Assembly (NCBI RefSeq): GCF_036002945.1
Contig: NZ_CP108529.1
Span: 4,769,001-4,833,000 of the forward strand
Length of the DNA stretch: 64,000 nt
Direction: 5' to 3'
Source of the DNA: Streptomyces sp. NBC_01224
GTDB taxonomy: Bacteria; Actinomycetota; Actinomycetes; Streptomycetales; Streptomycetaceae
This document shows, in pieces, positions 50,918 through 59,921 of the stretch (position 1 is its first letter; each line of letters opens with the position of its first letter). A program made the position numbers and the translations under genes. The notes below the pieces were generated by a model. That model was not told where the DNA came from, searched no databases, and worked only from the letters and a program-made list of their open reading frames with translations.

Positions 50918-53893
50918 TCAGACCTCGCCGCGCAACCGCTCCGCCTCCTCGGTGAGCCAGGCCGGGCGGACCATTTCGACATTGCGTCCGACGCCGTCGG
51001 CGGCCCGGTCCAGCGCGTCGGCGGCCGCCTGCGGGTCGGGCACCGTCCGGGCGTGGGCCGCCTCGGCGAGCGCCTGTGCCGCCGCGGCTTCCGCCGCCCC
51101 GGCGAGCTGCAGCGAGGTGGCCGCCCGCTCGGCTGTCTCGGCCGCCTGCCCGTACCGGCCGTCGGTCCAGTACGCCCACGCCATGTTGTAGAGGCAGACT
51201 CCCTCGGTGCGCGGATTCTCCATCGTCGACGCCGCTCGGAGCGCCGCCTCCAGCGATGTCAGAGCTTCCGCGACCCGCCCCAGTGCGAGCATGGCCACGC
51301 CCTTGGCGTTGAGCGCGTAGTCCGTTGCTTCCTGGATGCCCGCGTCCCGGTAGGCACGCACGGCCCTGTCGCCCGCTGCGATGGTCTCCTCCCAGCGGCC
51401 CATGGCCAGCAGGGCCGTGAAGCGGGCGTTCCATGAACGGGCCTCGGTGAACAGGTCCCCCGACGCAACGGCGAGTTCGCTCAGCCGGTCGGCACCGGCA
51501 AGGGCCGCCGCCCCGTCGCCCAGAGTGCTGTGGGCGAGGCTGAGATCCAGGACGGCATGCACCTCGGCTTCGGCGTCGCCGTTCTCATGTGCCAGGTCAC
51601 CGGCCCGGGCGAGCGGTCCCATGGCGGCGTCGAGGCGTCCCAGCTGACGGTAGGCGTCGCCCAGGCCGAACATGGCGTTCTGCAGCGCACGGCGGTCATC
51701 GAGGCGCTCGGCCATGTCGGCCGCCTCGGCGAACAGGTCCGCCGCTTCCGCCAACGGGCCCGCGCTCAACCGGGCGTACCCGAAGCTGATGAGATGGACA
51801 AGACGCGCCCGGTCGTCGGTCAACTGTTCCTCCAGTGTCAGGTGCATCGAGATGGCCGCAAGCACCGAGCCGTGCCAGACCATCCATTCGCTGATCGCAC
51901 CCAGGACCAGTGCGGCGCCGTCCATGTCCCCGGCGCGCACCCGGTGGTCGAATTCACGCCGGTACGGCTGTATGTCGTCCAGGGTGCGCCAGTTTGCGCG
52001 GGGCGGTTCGATACGCGCGTACCAGTCGGCCGCCCGCCGCTCCACAGAGTGCCGTCCCAGCGCGCCGTCCCGTGACATGGCGCCGTACGCGAGGTCGGCG
52101 TCCATCGGATGCAGCGCGAAGGTGCGGCTGGCCCGGTCCACCGACAGCATGCGCATCTGCAGCAAGCGGGACAGGACCGGCGCGACGGCGAGCCCGGGAT
52201 CGAGGCCGGCCACGATCCACTCGATCGCCTCCCGTGGCACGGGCGTGCGCAGCACCGCGAGGACGTTCAGCACGGTTCGGCCGTCGGGGCCGAGCCGCTG
52301 GTATCGGTCCTGGGCGAGCCCGGCGACCACGTCGCCCCGCAGGGTGAAGTCCTCCAGTACGTCCTGCAGCGTCGGCAGAGTCAGCATGTCGTCGGCCATG
52401 GCGCCCACCAACAGCTCCAGTGCGCGCGGAACCCCGTGAACGTGGACCGACGCCTGCAGCAGCTGATCGTCGGACAGCTGCGCCACGCCGAGGCTGCCGT
52501 CCTGGTCGAGTTCGCGCAGCAGCGCCACGGACTCGGTGGGCGGCAGCCCGGCGGACAGCTCGACCTCCGCGGCGAAACGGCGCAACTCGGGCGCGAGCAG
52601 CAACGGTATCTGCGAGGTGACCAGCAGCCGTGGCGTGGATCTGGCCCGGAAGAGGCAGTCGAGGAAGACCGCCAGTTCGTCCTCGTCGTCGAGCCGGCCG
52701 TCGTCCTGGAGCCGGTCCTCGAGGTTGTCCATCAGGATGATGAAGAGCTGGTCGCCCATCGCGGCGAACAGCTCGCCGAGCTTGTCCTGCACGGGGCGGT
52801 TCGTGGCCCAGATGTCCAGCAGACGGGTCTCGCGATCGGAGCCGAGCACGCGGGCACAGTCGAAGTAGAGGCGTTCCAGGGAGATCCCCGACGTACGGGT
52901 GCTCAGATTGACCAGCCCCGACGGAACCGGAGCCCGGGCGTGCCCCGGCCACTCACCCTGCTCCAGCATCTCCATGACCTTGGCCGCGACCGCGCTCTTG
53001 CCCATGCCCCGTCGACCGGTGACGGTCACCATGCGAATGGCCGGATCGGCGAGGTGACGGCCGATCATCTCGCGTTCTTCAGCACGGTCCTTGAACAGCT
53101 CGAGCCCATGCGTGACCGGCAGCCCGATGACCTTGGAACCCGCCTGCGGAGGCGCGGAATCCGCAAGGGCCGGCGCGGGGCCCACGTCGGGCAGCGCCTG
53201 GGGGTCGGCGATCGCCAACAGCCCGGCCAGCTCTGCCCGGCGCGGCTCGCCGACCCGGCTCAGGGTGTGGTCGATGCGTGCCGCTGTGAGCCGGCCCAGC
53301 CCTTCCCATCGGTGGTGCTCGGCGACCACCCCGACTATGTGGGACCCGGCCCATACGGCGGAGCCCGACATCCCCGACCATGGCGACACCTTGGGGTCGG
53401 GGTCGGCCGCCGCCACCGGAACGGTGATCTCCAGGGTGCCGGTCCTCAGGTTGGACAGCGCAGCCACGGTCCCGTCCGCCTGGTGCAGTTCCCGGAACTG
53501 CCTCCCATCGGCGCTGCGGCGGCGCTTCCACAGCGGGAATCCCGCCGCATGCACGTCGATGACGGCATGACGGTCGTCGCCGATACGCCCGAACGTTGCG
53601 GGCACGACGGGGGCGGTACCCGGCGGAGGCGCGAAGGTCAGTACAGCCACATCGGTGTCACTGTCCGACCAGGCCACCTCCGCGGCCGCGATCCACTGCC
53701 CCGGCCGGTCGGCATCGAATCGCACCCGCACGCCCGCGGCCTCGGACACCACATGGAGCGCGGTCAGCACCGCCGTGTCGCCGACCCGGTAGCCCGACCC
53801 GCGCCGCCCGCCACCGGCGGTGGTGGTGACGATGACCTCCGCGATGCGGTGCGGGTCCAGACCGCCGCTCACAGCCGCCCTGTCAGTCCTCAC
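50918..53893 (-). CDS. Trypsin - STAND NTPase - TPR conflict protein
   Basis: A 991-aa three-part protein. Residues 1-190 form a trypsin-like serine protease with His47 (LTALHVVS), Asp81 (DTDVAVL) and Ser176 (WSGMSGSAVW) in place. Residues about 270-640 form a STAND ATPase: P-loop GRRGMGKSAVAAKV, Walker B LFIILMDNLED, then a winged-helix region. The C-terminal 330 residues are TPR-like helices rich in Ala/Gly/Leu repeats. It matches the trypsin-NTPase-TPR architecture described for NTP-dependent biological-conflict systems of multicellular bacteria. It overlaps the trypco2 gene upstream by 11 bases. Probably the TPR senses an invader and the ATPase oligomer activates the protease. Confidence 0.9.
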   Translation of the reverse strand: MRTDRAAVSGGLDPHRIAEVIVTTTAGGGRRGSGYRVGDTAVLTALHVVSEAAGVRVRFDADRPGQWIAAAEVAWSDSDTDVAVLTFAPPPGTAPVVPATFGRIGDDRHAVIDVHAAGFPLWKRRRSADGRQFRELHQADGTVAALSNLRTGTLEITVPVAAADPDPKVSPWSGMSGSAVWAGSHIVGVVAEHHRWEGLGRLTAARIDHTLSRVGEPRRAELAGLLAIADPQALPDVGPAPALADSAPPQAGSKVIGLPVTHGLELFKDRAEEREMIGRHLADPAIRMVTVTGRRGMGKSAVAAKVMEMLEQGEWPGHARAPVPSGLVNLSTRTSGISLERLYFDCARVLGSDRETRLLDIWATNRPVQDKLGELFAAMGDQLFIILMDNLEDRLQDDGRLDDEDELAVFLDCLFRARSTPRLLVTSQIPLLLAPELRRFAAEVELSAGLPPTESVALLRELDQDGSLGVAQLSDDQLLQASVHVHGVPRALELLVGAMADDMLTLPTLQDVLEDFTLRGDVVAGLAQDRYQRLGPDGRTVLNVLAVLRTPVPREAIEWIVAGLDPGLAVAPVLSRLLQMRMLSVDRASRTFALHPMDADLAYGAMSRDGALGRHSVERRAADWYARIEPPRANWRTLDDIQPYRREFDHRVRAGDMDGAALVLGAISEWMVWHGSVLAAISMHLTLEEQLTDDRARLVHLISFGYARLSAGPLAEAADLFAEAADMAERLDDRRALQNAMFGLGDAYRQLGRLDAAMGPLARAGDLAHENGDAEAEVHAVLDLSLAHSTLGDGAAALAGADRLSELAVASGDLFTEARSWNARFTALLAMGRWEETIAAGDRAVRAYRDAGIQEATDYALNAKGVAMLALGRVAEALTSLEAALRAASTMENPRTEGVCLYNMAWAYWTDGRYGQAAETAERAATSLQLAGAAEAAAAQALAEAAHARTVPDPQAAADALDRAADGVGRNVEMVRPAWLTEEAERLRGEV

Positions 53894-54194
53894 CGAGCAG
53901 CTCGTCCCCGGCGATCAACGCCGTCTGGTCCGGCGCGTCCGCCCGCACCGGCTGCAAGGTCAATGTGAGCTTCTGAGTGACCGTGGCCGACCGCTTCGTC
54001 GTCGCACTGGCGTCGAAAACCCAGAACCTCACCTTCACTCCCGGCTCGTGGGTCCGTTCCACCCCCACGGTCAGCTCGAGCTCCACCCGCTCAGCCTTGA
54101 ACCGCAGGTCGGCGTCCTCACCGGCCGACATCGCCCGGCTCAGCTCCTGGCGCAGCTGCGCGATCATGTCCGCCAACTCCACCGCATCATTCAC
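53883..54194 (-). CDS. Trypco2-family protein (trypsin-co-occurring domain)
   Basis: A 103-aa protein reading VNDAVELADMIAQLRQELSR, then the strand-rich RVELELTVGVERT, VKVRFWVFDASA and TVTQKLTLTLQPV. This is the pattern of the trypsin-co-occurring domain 2 proteins encoded beside trypsin-NTPase conflict genes, and the overlap with such a gene here supports it. GTG 54194 is preferred; the frame is open to 54233. The known idea is that it is an adaptor or a substrate of the protease; which is true is not established. Confidence 0.85.
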   Translation of the reverse strand: MNDAVELADMIAQLRQELSRAMSAGEDADLRFKAERVELELTVGVERTHEPGVKVRFWVFDASATTKRSATVTQKLTLTLQPVRADAPDQTALIAGDELLGED

Positions 54195-54437
54195 AAGCAG
54201 GGCCCCCAACCGGCTCTTGTGACCAACTACCAACTGACCAGAGCCACATCATCACGCATCAGCCCCCCGGCCCGTCCACCCCCGGCAGCCCCGGCGCCGA
54301 GGGCGCGGCCGTGAGACCTGTGCCCCGACGGACTGCACGACGAATCGGGGCCGGACAGGGGCGCGCGGGGCCGCCAGTTGGCCGGCGGATGTGGTGTACG
54401 AGTGGTGCGAGTTCTCTGATTGGTGCAGACAACAGGA

Positions 54438-54464
54438 AAGGCCCGGGTCTATGACCTGGGCCTT
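54438..54464. terminator. Hairpin AAGGCCCGGGTC-TAT-GACCTGGGCCTT
   Basis: A 12-bp stem (one G-U) directly downstream of the tRNA relic on the minus strand. It is nearly the same sequence as the hairpin at 63297-63325. It looks like an old tRNA terminator. Confidence 0.65.
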
Positions 54465-54469
54465 CGGCG

Positions 54470-54520
54470 TGGAGCGGATGACGAGAATCGTACTCGCGCT
54501 CCGAGTTTGGGAATCAACGG
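54470..54520 (-). pseudogene. Degenerate 3' half of tRNA-Gly (CCC), possible att relic
   Basis: On the minus strand the sequence from an anticodon loop TTCCCAA to the end reads CGCGAGTACGATTCTCGTCA followed by TCCGCTCCA. This is the T-arm, acceptor strand and CCA of a Streptomyces tRNA-Gly with anticodon CCC, except for an A in the T-loop (TACGATT for TTCGATT) and a broken anticodon stem. No 5' half lies upstream. Integrases commonly leave such 3' halves at the edge of integrated elements. Confidence 0.65.
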
Positions 54521-54628
54521 CGCTTACAAGTTCGAAAGTGTGTCTGACCTGCATAAATGTCAGTGCGGTCAGCGATTACGGCGCCGGGTGGCCTTTGCTT
54601 GCGACGACCGGCTGCCCGGCTGCTTCCG

Positions 54629-57325
54629 TCAGTCCTCGTCAGGTACTGCCTCGGCCCCGTCGCGTCCGCGCATGCGGACGTAGATCGGGTTGGTGGCAGC
54701 GGAGGTCTCATCCAGGCTGTCGGCCTCCGCCATCCTCCCCTCGGCACGGAGCGCGCGGACTACGTCGTGGGTGACAGCCGCCTCGTTCCACTCGTAGGAG
54801 CCGGACCGGTAGATGTCGAGTGCCGCTTCGAAGTCGGCGTGTGCCTCCGGGTACCGGCCGAGTTCCCGATAGGCGACGCCGCGGAGATGCCGGGCCATGG
54901 AGCCGGCATAGGCGTCCCCCGCTCGCCCCGTCACTTCGATGGCGTGGGTGAGCGGTTCGAGGGCTGCCTCTGACTGACCGGCCTTGAGGTGGAGCCAGCC
55001 GATGTCCCGCTGCGTGTGGGCCTGCCAGATCTCGTCGCCGACCTGCTCGAAGATGCTCAGCGCGGTCCTGGCCGTGGCCGCGGCCTCGTCGAGGCGTCCC
55101 ATGCCCGCCAGGACGCGGATCCGGGCGTTGGTGACGCGCCCGACCCAGTGCCGCTCGCCCATCGGGCCGAAGATCTCCTCCGCCCGGTCGTAGCGCTCGC
55201 GGGCGTCCTGGCGGCGGCCGAGGAGGCGATAGATCTTGCCGAGAGCGTAGAGGCTGGCGCCCTCCCACCTGCGGTCGTTGAGCACTCGGAAGTCGTGGAC
55301 GGCGGACTCCAGGAGGGGCGCCGCCTCTTGCGGGCGGCGCAGATATCCGAGGGTTTCCGCAAGGGTCCGCCGCAGACGCGCCTGGGCCCTCAGGTCCTCG
55401 GCACGTTCGGCAAGGCGCAACGCCTCCCGCTGGCTCTGCTCCGCCAACTCGGGAACGCCCCGCCACCTCTGGAACTCGCCGAGTTTTTCAAGTGAGTTGA
55501 GGACGTGCCATGCGTCGTCGGCGGCACGCAACCGGTCCGCGGCCGTGGTCATGTGGTCCAGTGCTTCCCTGAAGTCCTTCTTCACCGCGTACGCGCGGGC
55601 GACGACCATCTCGTCCCGGGCCCTCCCGACCGGGTCGGTGCTGTCGTCCGGTTCGTTACGGAGAAGAAGCGTCAGCGCGGTGTCCGGTACACCTTCGGCC
55701 ACGGCTGCCGAAGCGCGGGCACGCCGCAGGCTGGCGAGCACGCGAGGCCGGGTCTCGGACGGTGGCGCATCGAACACCCAGTCCGCAGAACCAGTAGGAA
55801 GGTTGATGTCATCGAGGAAGTAGGACAGCGCCTCCCCGATCTCGGCCGCCTCGGCGTTCATGCCGAGGCTTCTGGCACGGCCGATGGCCCAGTGAAGCCG
55901 CTCCTGCTCAGCGGACACCCAGCCGGCGGCCGGCTCCCGGCCCAGATCGCAGATCCTTTCGGCGGACACGTCCGCACCGAGTTCCGGCGCACGCTGGGCA
56001 GCCAGGCCGACCGCGGCATCACGGTATGCCTGGACCAATCGGGCCTCGTGCCGGCGCCGCTCCTCAGGCGGCAGTTGCTCGTACTGCTCGGCTGCGAAGA
56101 CACGGATCAGATCGTGGACGCGATAGCTGGTACTGGCCTCCTCGCCCCCCTGTGTCTCCATCAGGCTGACCTCGATCAGCTCGTCGCACGTCGCGAACGC
56201 CGACCCGCGGGTGGTGCCGACGTACTCGAAGTGCCAGTCGGTGAACCTTCCGGCCGGGAGCGAGGCGATCAGTCCGAACGCCGCCCGGGTGGCCCCCTCG
56301 AGGTCCCGGTAGGTGAGCGTCAGGCATGCGTTCAGACTGTGGTCCTCGAAGACGAGTTCCCTCAGGCGGAGCTTCTCGTCCTCCAGCCGCGCCTGCATGC
56401 GGCTCAGGCTCAGGTCGGGCCGTTGCGCCAGCTTCGAACCGACGATGCGCAGAGCGAGCGGGAGCTTTCCGCAGAAGCGGGTGATCTGCAGGGCGGCTGC
56501 AGGGTCACTGGTGATGCGGTCGCGGCCGGCGTAGTGGGCCAGCACGTCCAACGCCTCGCTCTCGTCCGGCAGTGAGACGGGCACGGCCCGACGCAGGGTG
56601 ACACCGGAGAGCGGCTTCCGGCTGGTGACCAGGACTGAGCATCCCGCGCCCACCGGCAGGAGCGGACGCACCTGTTCGGTGCGGTGGGCGTTGTCCAGCA
56701 CGATCAGTAACCGCTGGTCGTTGGTGAGGCTGCGGAGAAGGGCAGACCGGCCGTCGACATCGGCCGGGAGATCGTCGCGAGCGACATCGAGGCTGAACAG
56801 GAGGTGCTCCAGCGCCTCGCTACTCGTCCTGGGCGTGTCGCCGTCGCCCTGGAGGTTGACGTAGAGCTGGCCGTCGGGATAGGCACCCTTGACCCGGTGT
56901 GCCGCGGTGAGGGCGAGAGTGGTCTTCCCTACGCCCGCCGCGCCGTGCACCACGACGATCCTCGCCTGGCTCTCAGTGGCGTCCACCGGCAGAGACGCAC
57001 GGGACGGAGCGGGCACATCCCTGAGTAACGTCAGTAGTACGTCCAGCAAGGACCCGCGCCCCACCAAGGGCTCCACCCTGGGGAGTTGGTGCCGCCGGGT
57101 CCGGTCCGACACCGCCGTACGTACGGACTCCTCCCGTCGGGCTTTCACTGCCTGGTAGGCGACGATTCCGCCTGTCACGACAGTGGCACCGACGGACACC
57201 ACCTTGGCCGTCGTCCCGCCGAATACATTGAAAATGAGGTCACCGGTCGTGCTCAGAGCAGTAGCGCTGAAAGCCGTCCCGGCCAGGAGAATCGTGTTGC
57301 GACGTGAACTGATCTCCCCCGCCAT
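54629..57325 (-). CDS. Membrane-anchored STAND NTPase-TPR protein, with TTA codons
   Basis: An 898-aa AfsR/NB-ARC-like protein without a SARP or protease domain. The N-terminus has two weak hydrophobic segments (about residues 13-60), and the NTPase follows: P-loop VVHGAAGVGKTTLAL, Walker B LLIVLDNAHR, sensor VLVTSRKPL and CGKLPLALRIVG. TPR repeats fill the last 350 residues. ATG 57325 follows GGGGGG. At least two Leu codons are TTA (56710-56708 beside Walker B; 57028-57026 ahead of the P-loop), suggesting bldA-dependent expression. It is adjacent to the trypsin conflict gene and could be a second defence or signalling module. Confidence 0.87.
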   Translation of the reverse strand: MAGEISSRRNTILLAGTAFSATALSTTGDLIFNVFGGTTAKVVSVGATVVTGGIVAYQAVKARREESVRTAVSDRTRRHQLPRVEPLVGRGSLLDVLLTLLRDVPAPSRASLPVDATESQARIVVVHGAAGVGKTTLALTAAHRVKGAYPDGQLYVNLQGDGDTPRTSSEALEHLLFSLDVARDDLPADVDGRSALLRSLTNDQRLLIVLDNAHRTEQVRPLLPVGAGCSVLVTSRKPLSGVTLRRAVPVSLPDESEALDVLAHYAGRDRITSDPAAALQITRFCGKLPLALRIVGSKLAQRPDLSLSRMQARLEDEKLRLRELVFEDHSLNACLTLTYRDLEGATRAAFGLIASLPAGRFTDWHFEYVGTTRGSAFATCDELIEVSLMETQGGEEASTSYRVHDLIRVFAAEQYEQLPPEERRRHEARLVQAYRDAAVGLAAQRAPELGADVSAERICDLGREPAAGWVSAEQERLHWAIGRARSLGMNAEAAEIGEALSYFLDDINLPTGSADWVFDAPPSETRPRVLASLRRARASAAVAEGVPDTALTLLLRNEPDDSTDPVGRARDEMVVARAYAVKKDFREALDHMTTAADRLRAADDAWHVLNSLEKLGEFQRWRGVPELAEQSQREALRLAERAEDLRAQARLRRTLAETLGYLRRPQEAAPLLESAVHDFRVLNDRRWEGASLYALGKIYRLLGRRQDARERYDRAEEIFGPMGERHWVGRVTNARIRVLAGMGRLDEAAATARTALSIFEQVGDEIWQAHTQRDIGWLHLKAGQSEAALEPLTHAIEVTGRAGDAYAGSMARHLRGVAYRELGRYPEAHADFEAALDIYRSGSYEWNEAAVTHDVVRALRAEGRMAEADSLDETSAATNPIYVRMRGRDGAEAVPDED

Positions 57326-57923
57326 GGACATCCCCCCGAGGTCGGCGTGGCCCGAATGATGCCACGACGGCGAGGGCATCGACCAGTGGAGCGACGCGAA
57401 ACGTACGGCTGCGGCATCCCGACCGCCGCCCTGCTGCATCTGAACTCGGCGCGGGCGGCGCCCCGGTGTACGGGCGGAGCCTTGACCAGATGCGTGAGAT
57501 GGGGGTCGTCGGTGTCGGACGTCAGCAGCGCGACCGGCCTCGGCCGGCGTAGTGCCACTCACTGATCGTTTCAGAATGAGGTTCGGAGTCGTCTCAAGTG
57601 GGACGTGCACGTCGGCTCCACCGTCTGCCGCGCCCATCAGCATGCTGCCGGAGCGGCGGGGGTTCGGGCTGTTGCTTGCTCGACCGTACGCCACGGCATT
57701 ACCTCGAGTTATCACCTTTTTGATGTGTTTTCCCTGGCTACAGCCGGTATAGCCTCATTCCGTTTGTAGCGTGGAGGCAGCATCGTTCGAGCTGCCCGAT
57801 GGGGTCTCATGGCTGCCTGGCGGGTCGTATCCGGTTTCGGGCTCGACGAAGCACCGTTCCGTCATGACGCAACATCGCCGACAGGGTCGGCCCGTGCGCC
57901 GGCCTTCTCGTGAAGGAGAATCT
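57326..57923. other. 600-base region upstream of the crystallin-like gene
   Basis: No gene is recognised. Composition becomes more AT-rich from 57690 to 57780 (GGTATAGCC near 57747), where the promoter of the next gene is likely. Confidence 0.4.
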
Positions 57924-58277
57924 GTGATCTCGAAAAGTAAGAGGGCTGCGCGTTCCGTGGCCGTGGCGCTCGCCACAACTGCCGCGCTCACCATCGGCAT
58001 GCCGAGCGGTAACGCCTTCGCCATCGACCACGTCCAATGTGTGGGCGGGGAGAACTTCTTGAAGATCTGGTCGCACCTCGATGGCCGTGAGAGCGTCGAC
58101 TGCTACGCGAACGGCGGGAAGACCGACTTCGGCGGGTGGTGGATCGACCGGATCTCCACGGGCAACAACGACCTGATCTACTACGACGCCAACGGTGACT
58201 CGGTGAAGATCGAGCGCTGGCACGACATCACCTTCCCGAACCATCCGCCGAGGGTCGTCGCCATCCAGATTGTGTGA
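57924..58277 (+). CDS. Secreted beta/gamma-crystallin-type protein
   Basis: A 117-aa exported protein. The GTG at 57924 follows AAGGAG. The signal peptide is SKSKRAARSVAVALATTAAL, ending near GNAFA. The mature 85-residue domain (VQCVGGENFLKIWSH, ESVDCYANGGKTDFGGWW, ISTGNNDLIYYDANGD, IERWHDITFPNHPP) resembles the single-domain beta/gamma-crystallins and metalloproteinase inhibitors of Streptomyces, with one likely disulfide and a NNDLIYYD calcium-type loop. Its role as inhibitor or calcium-binding coat protein is open. Confidence 0.85.
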   Translation: MISKSKRAARSVAVALATTAALTIGMPSGNAFAIDHVQCVGGENFLKIWSHLDGRESVDCYANGGKTDFGGWWIDRISTGNNDLIYYDANGDSVKIERWHDITFPNHPPRVVAIQIV

Positions 58278-58311
58278 CGAGTTGACGTCCGGTTGCGGGG
58301 AATGACTGTCT

Positions 58312-58337
58312 CGGCCACGCTCTTCCGGGCGTGGCCG
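58312..58337 (+). terminator. Hairpin terminator
   Basis: CGGCCACGC pairs with GCGTGGCCG around TCTTCCGG, 35 bases after the crystallin-like gene. Confidence 0.7.
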
Positions 58338-58438
58338 GGACGCGATGGCTTACTGATCGTTTCTTTGATGGAGGTCGGACCCCGTCGGCCCGTCAGGCCG
58401 GTCCACACGTCCTGGGCATTGCCGGCGGGCGGTACGCC

Positions 58439-59677
58439 TCACGGGTTTGCCGGCAGCTGCAGCCCCGTGCAGTTCCCGCGCCGCACCTGGTCCTTCGCGA
58501 AGGCGGCTACGTACTCGCGCAACAGCACGCTCCGCTGATTCCGCTCGGCTGCCGTCAGAGGCTCGTGCTTCTTGCCTGCCTCCCCGTAGAGGGATTCGTA
58601 GCCCCAGTGCGCGGCGAAGCCGGCATTCTCGCCTCCGCACTTGGCGACGGCCCACGCCCTGTCCTCGGTCAGCGCGGGCTTCCAGTCGGCGCCTTCGCCC
58701 ATCGGCAGCGGGGCGGGGCCCGAGCCCATCTCGCGCAGCTTCCTGCCCCAGTCACCACGCCAGCTGGTGAGTTCGACGAGCGGATTGCCCGGCCTCGTGC
58801 TGTTACTCCCGTACGCGTCGTCGCCAGCCGTCTTCGGCGCGTTCAGGGTGCAACGTCCGACGACCCCGCCGTCAGCGATGGCGATGCGGACCTCCCCGTC
58901 GCGTCCTTGCGCCGGGACGCGGGTGGTGGCGAGAGCGTCGCAGGCGGTGCCCTTCGCTTCCGCGCGGGGCACATACCTGCCCGTGTCCGGTACCGCCCCG
59001 TCCTTCGGCGCGGGCAGCGGCTCGCCACCGCAGCCGAGCTTCTCTGTCACCTCGTTCGTCATCCGCACCGCGAGCCGCAGCATGGCCGCCTTCTCCTCGC
59101 GGCTCTTGGCGAAGTACGTCCAGGTGCCCACCAGCAGCCTGCGGTGTTCCGCAGTGGGGCCCTTGCCGCCGCGCGGGCACTCGGGCATGAGATAGACGAG
59201 GCTGTTCTCGGCCTCGAAGCCGGGCAGCCCGCCCGGCAGCACGGCGTGCGGCGGATAGGAGCTGCCTATGTACCGCATCTCCTCTTCCCGGTCCGCCCCG
59301 TCCAGATAGGCGTTTACGGCGACCACGACCTTGTCCTTGTCGTTCTTCAGCACGCAGTGGTATTGGCCGAGGTCCTCGTCGAAGGACTCCTGCTCCGTCC
59401 CGAGCCGCGCGTCCGTCCGTACCGTCTCCAGATCGCTGCCTGGCAGCTTGCCCCCGCACGCCTCACGTGCCAGCCGGCGTACCCGGACCCGGAATGGGCG
59501 GGCGGGCTCTTCGGGCAGGTCGGCGGTCAGCAAGCTCGTCCCGGGGTCGTGCTGCTTCTGGCACGCGACCACTTTGCCATGGACCAGGAGCTCGATCTCT
59601 CCGTTTCTTCCGGGCCCGACGTTCACGGTGATCGAGTGGTCACCCTGATCCAGGTGGAGGTGATGGCTGTGCCCCAT
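58439..59677 (-). CDS. Unrecognised 412-aa actinobacterial protein
   Basis: The gene starts at ATG 59677 behind GGAGGTGC. The N-terminal 70 residues are a small beta domain beginning MGHSHHLHLDQGDHSITVNV. The rest has eight Cys (pattern VVACQ, REACGG, YHCVLK, MPECPRGGK, KLGCGGE, GTACDA, GRCTLN, AKCGGE) and a terminal GNCTGLQL, suggesting an extracellular, disulfide-rich fold, although no signal peptide or lipobox is visible at this start. A His-rich N-terminus could bind metal. I do not recognise a family. Confidence 0.7.
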   Translation of the reverse strand: MGHSHHLHLDQGDHSITVNVGPGRNGEIELLVHGKVVACQKQHDPGTSLLTADLPEEPARPFRVRVRRLAREACGGKLPGSDLETVRTDARLGTEQESFDEDLGQYHCVLKNDKDKVVVAVNAYLDGADREEEMRYIGSSYPPHAVLPGGLPGFEAENSLVYLMPECPRGGKGPTAEHRRLLVGTWTYFAKSREEKAAMLRLAVRMTNEVTEKLGCGGEPLPAPKDGAVPDTGRYVPRAEAKGTACDALATTRVPAQGRDGEVRIAIADGGVVGRCTLNAPKTAGDDAYGSNSTRPGNPLVELTSWRGDWGRKLREMGSGPAPLPMGEGADWKPALTEDRAWAVAKCGGENAGFAAHWGYESLYGEAGKKHEPLTAAERNQRSVLLREYVAAFAKDQVRRGNCTGLQLPANP

Positions 59678-59921
59678 GACGCACCTCCACGGTGCTGTCG
59701 GCAGGTCCAGCCCGGACCCGGCGCCCCCTTTGACCGTATCTGCGCAGCGACGCGCTGAACGGAGTCCACGGAACTGAGGAAGGAACGCGTCCTGGGCCCT
59801 GGCCGACTGCGGGAGATTCCGAGAGCGACAATTGTGGGTGGGTGCGGTACTGGTCGGTTCACGGAGTCAGGTCGCGAGGTCCTGCCCGGTGGACCGGGTG
59901 CCGAGCCGGCGGGAGACGACG

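Larger units (their letters stand above)
54195..54628. other. Gap between the two conflict genes
   Basis: No protein gene is supported. It holds the tRNA-Gly 3'-half relic (54470-54520) and a hairpin (54438-54464). Base composition drops between 54480 and 54590. Confidence 0.5.
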
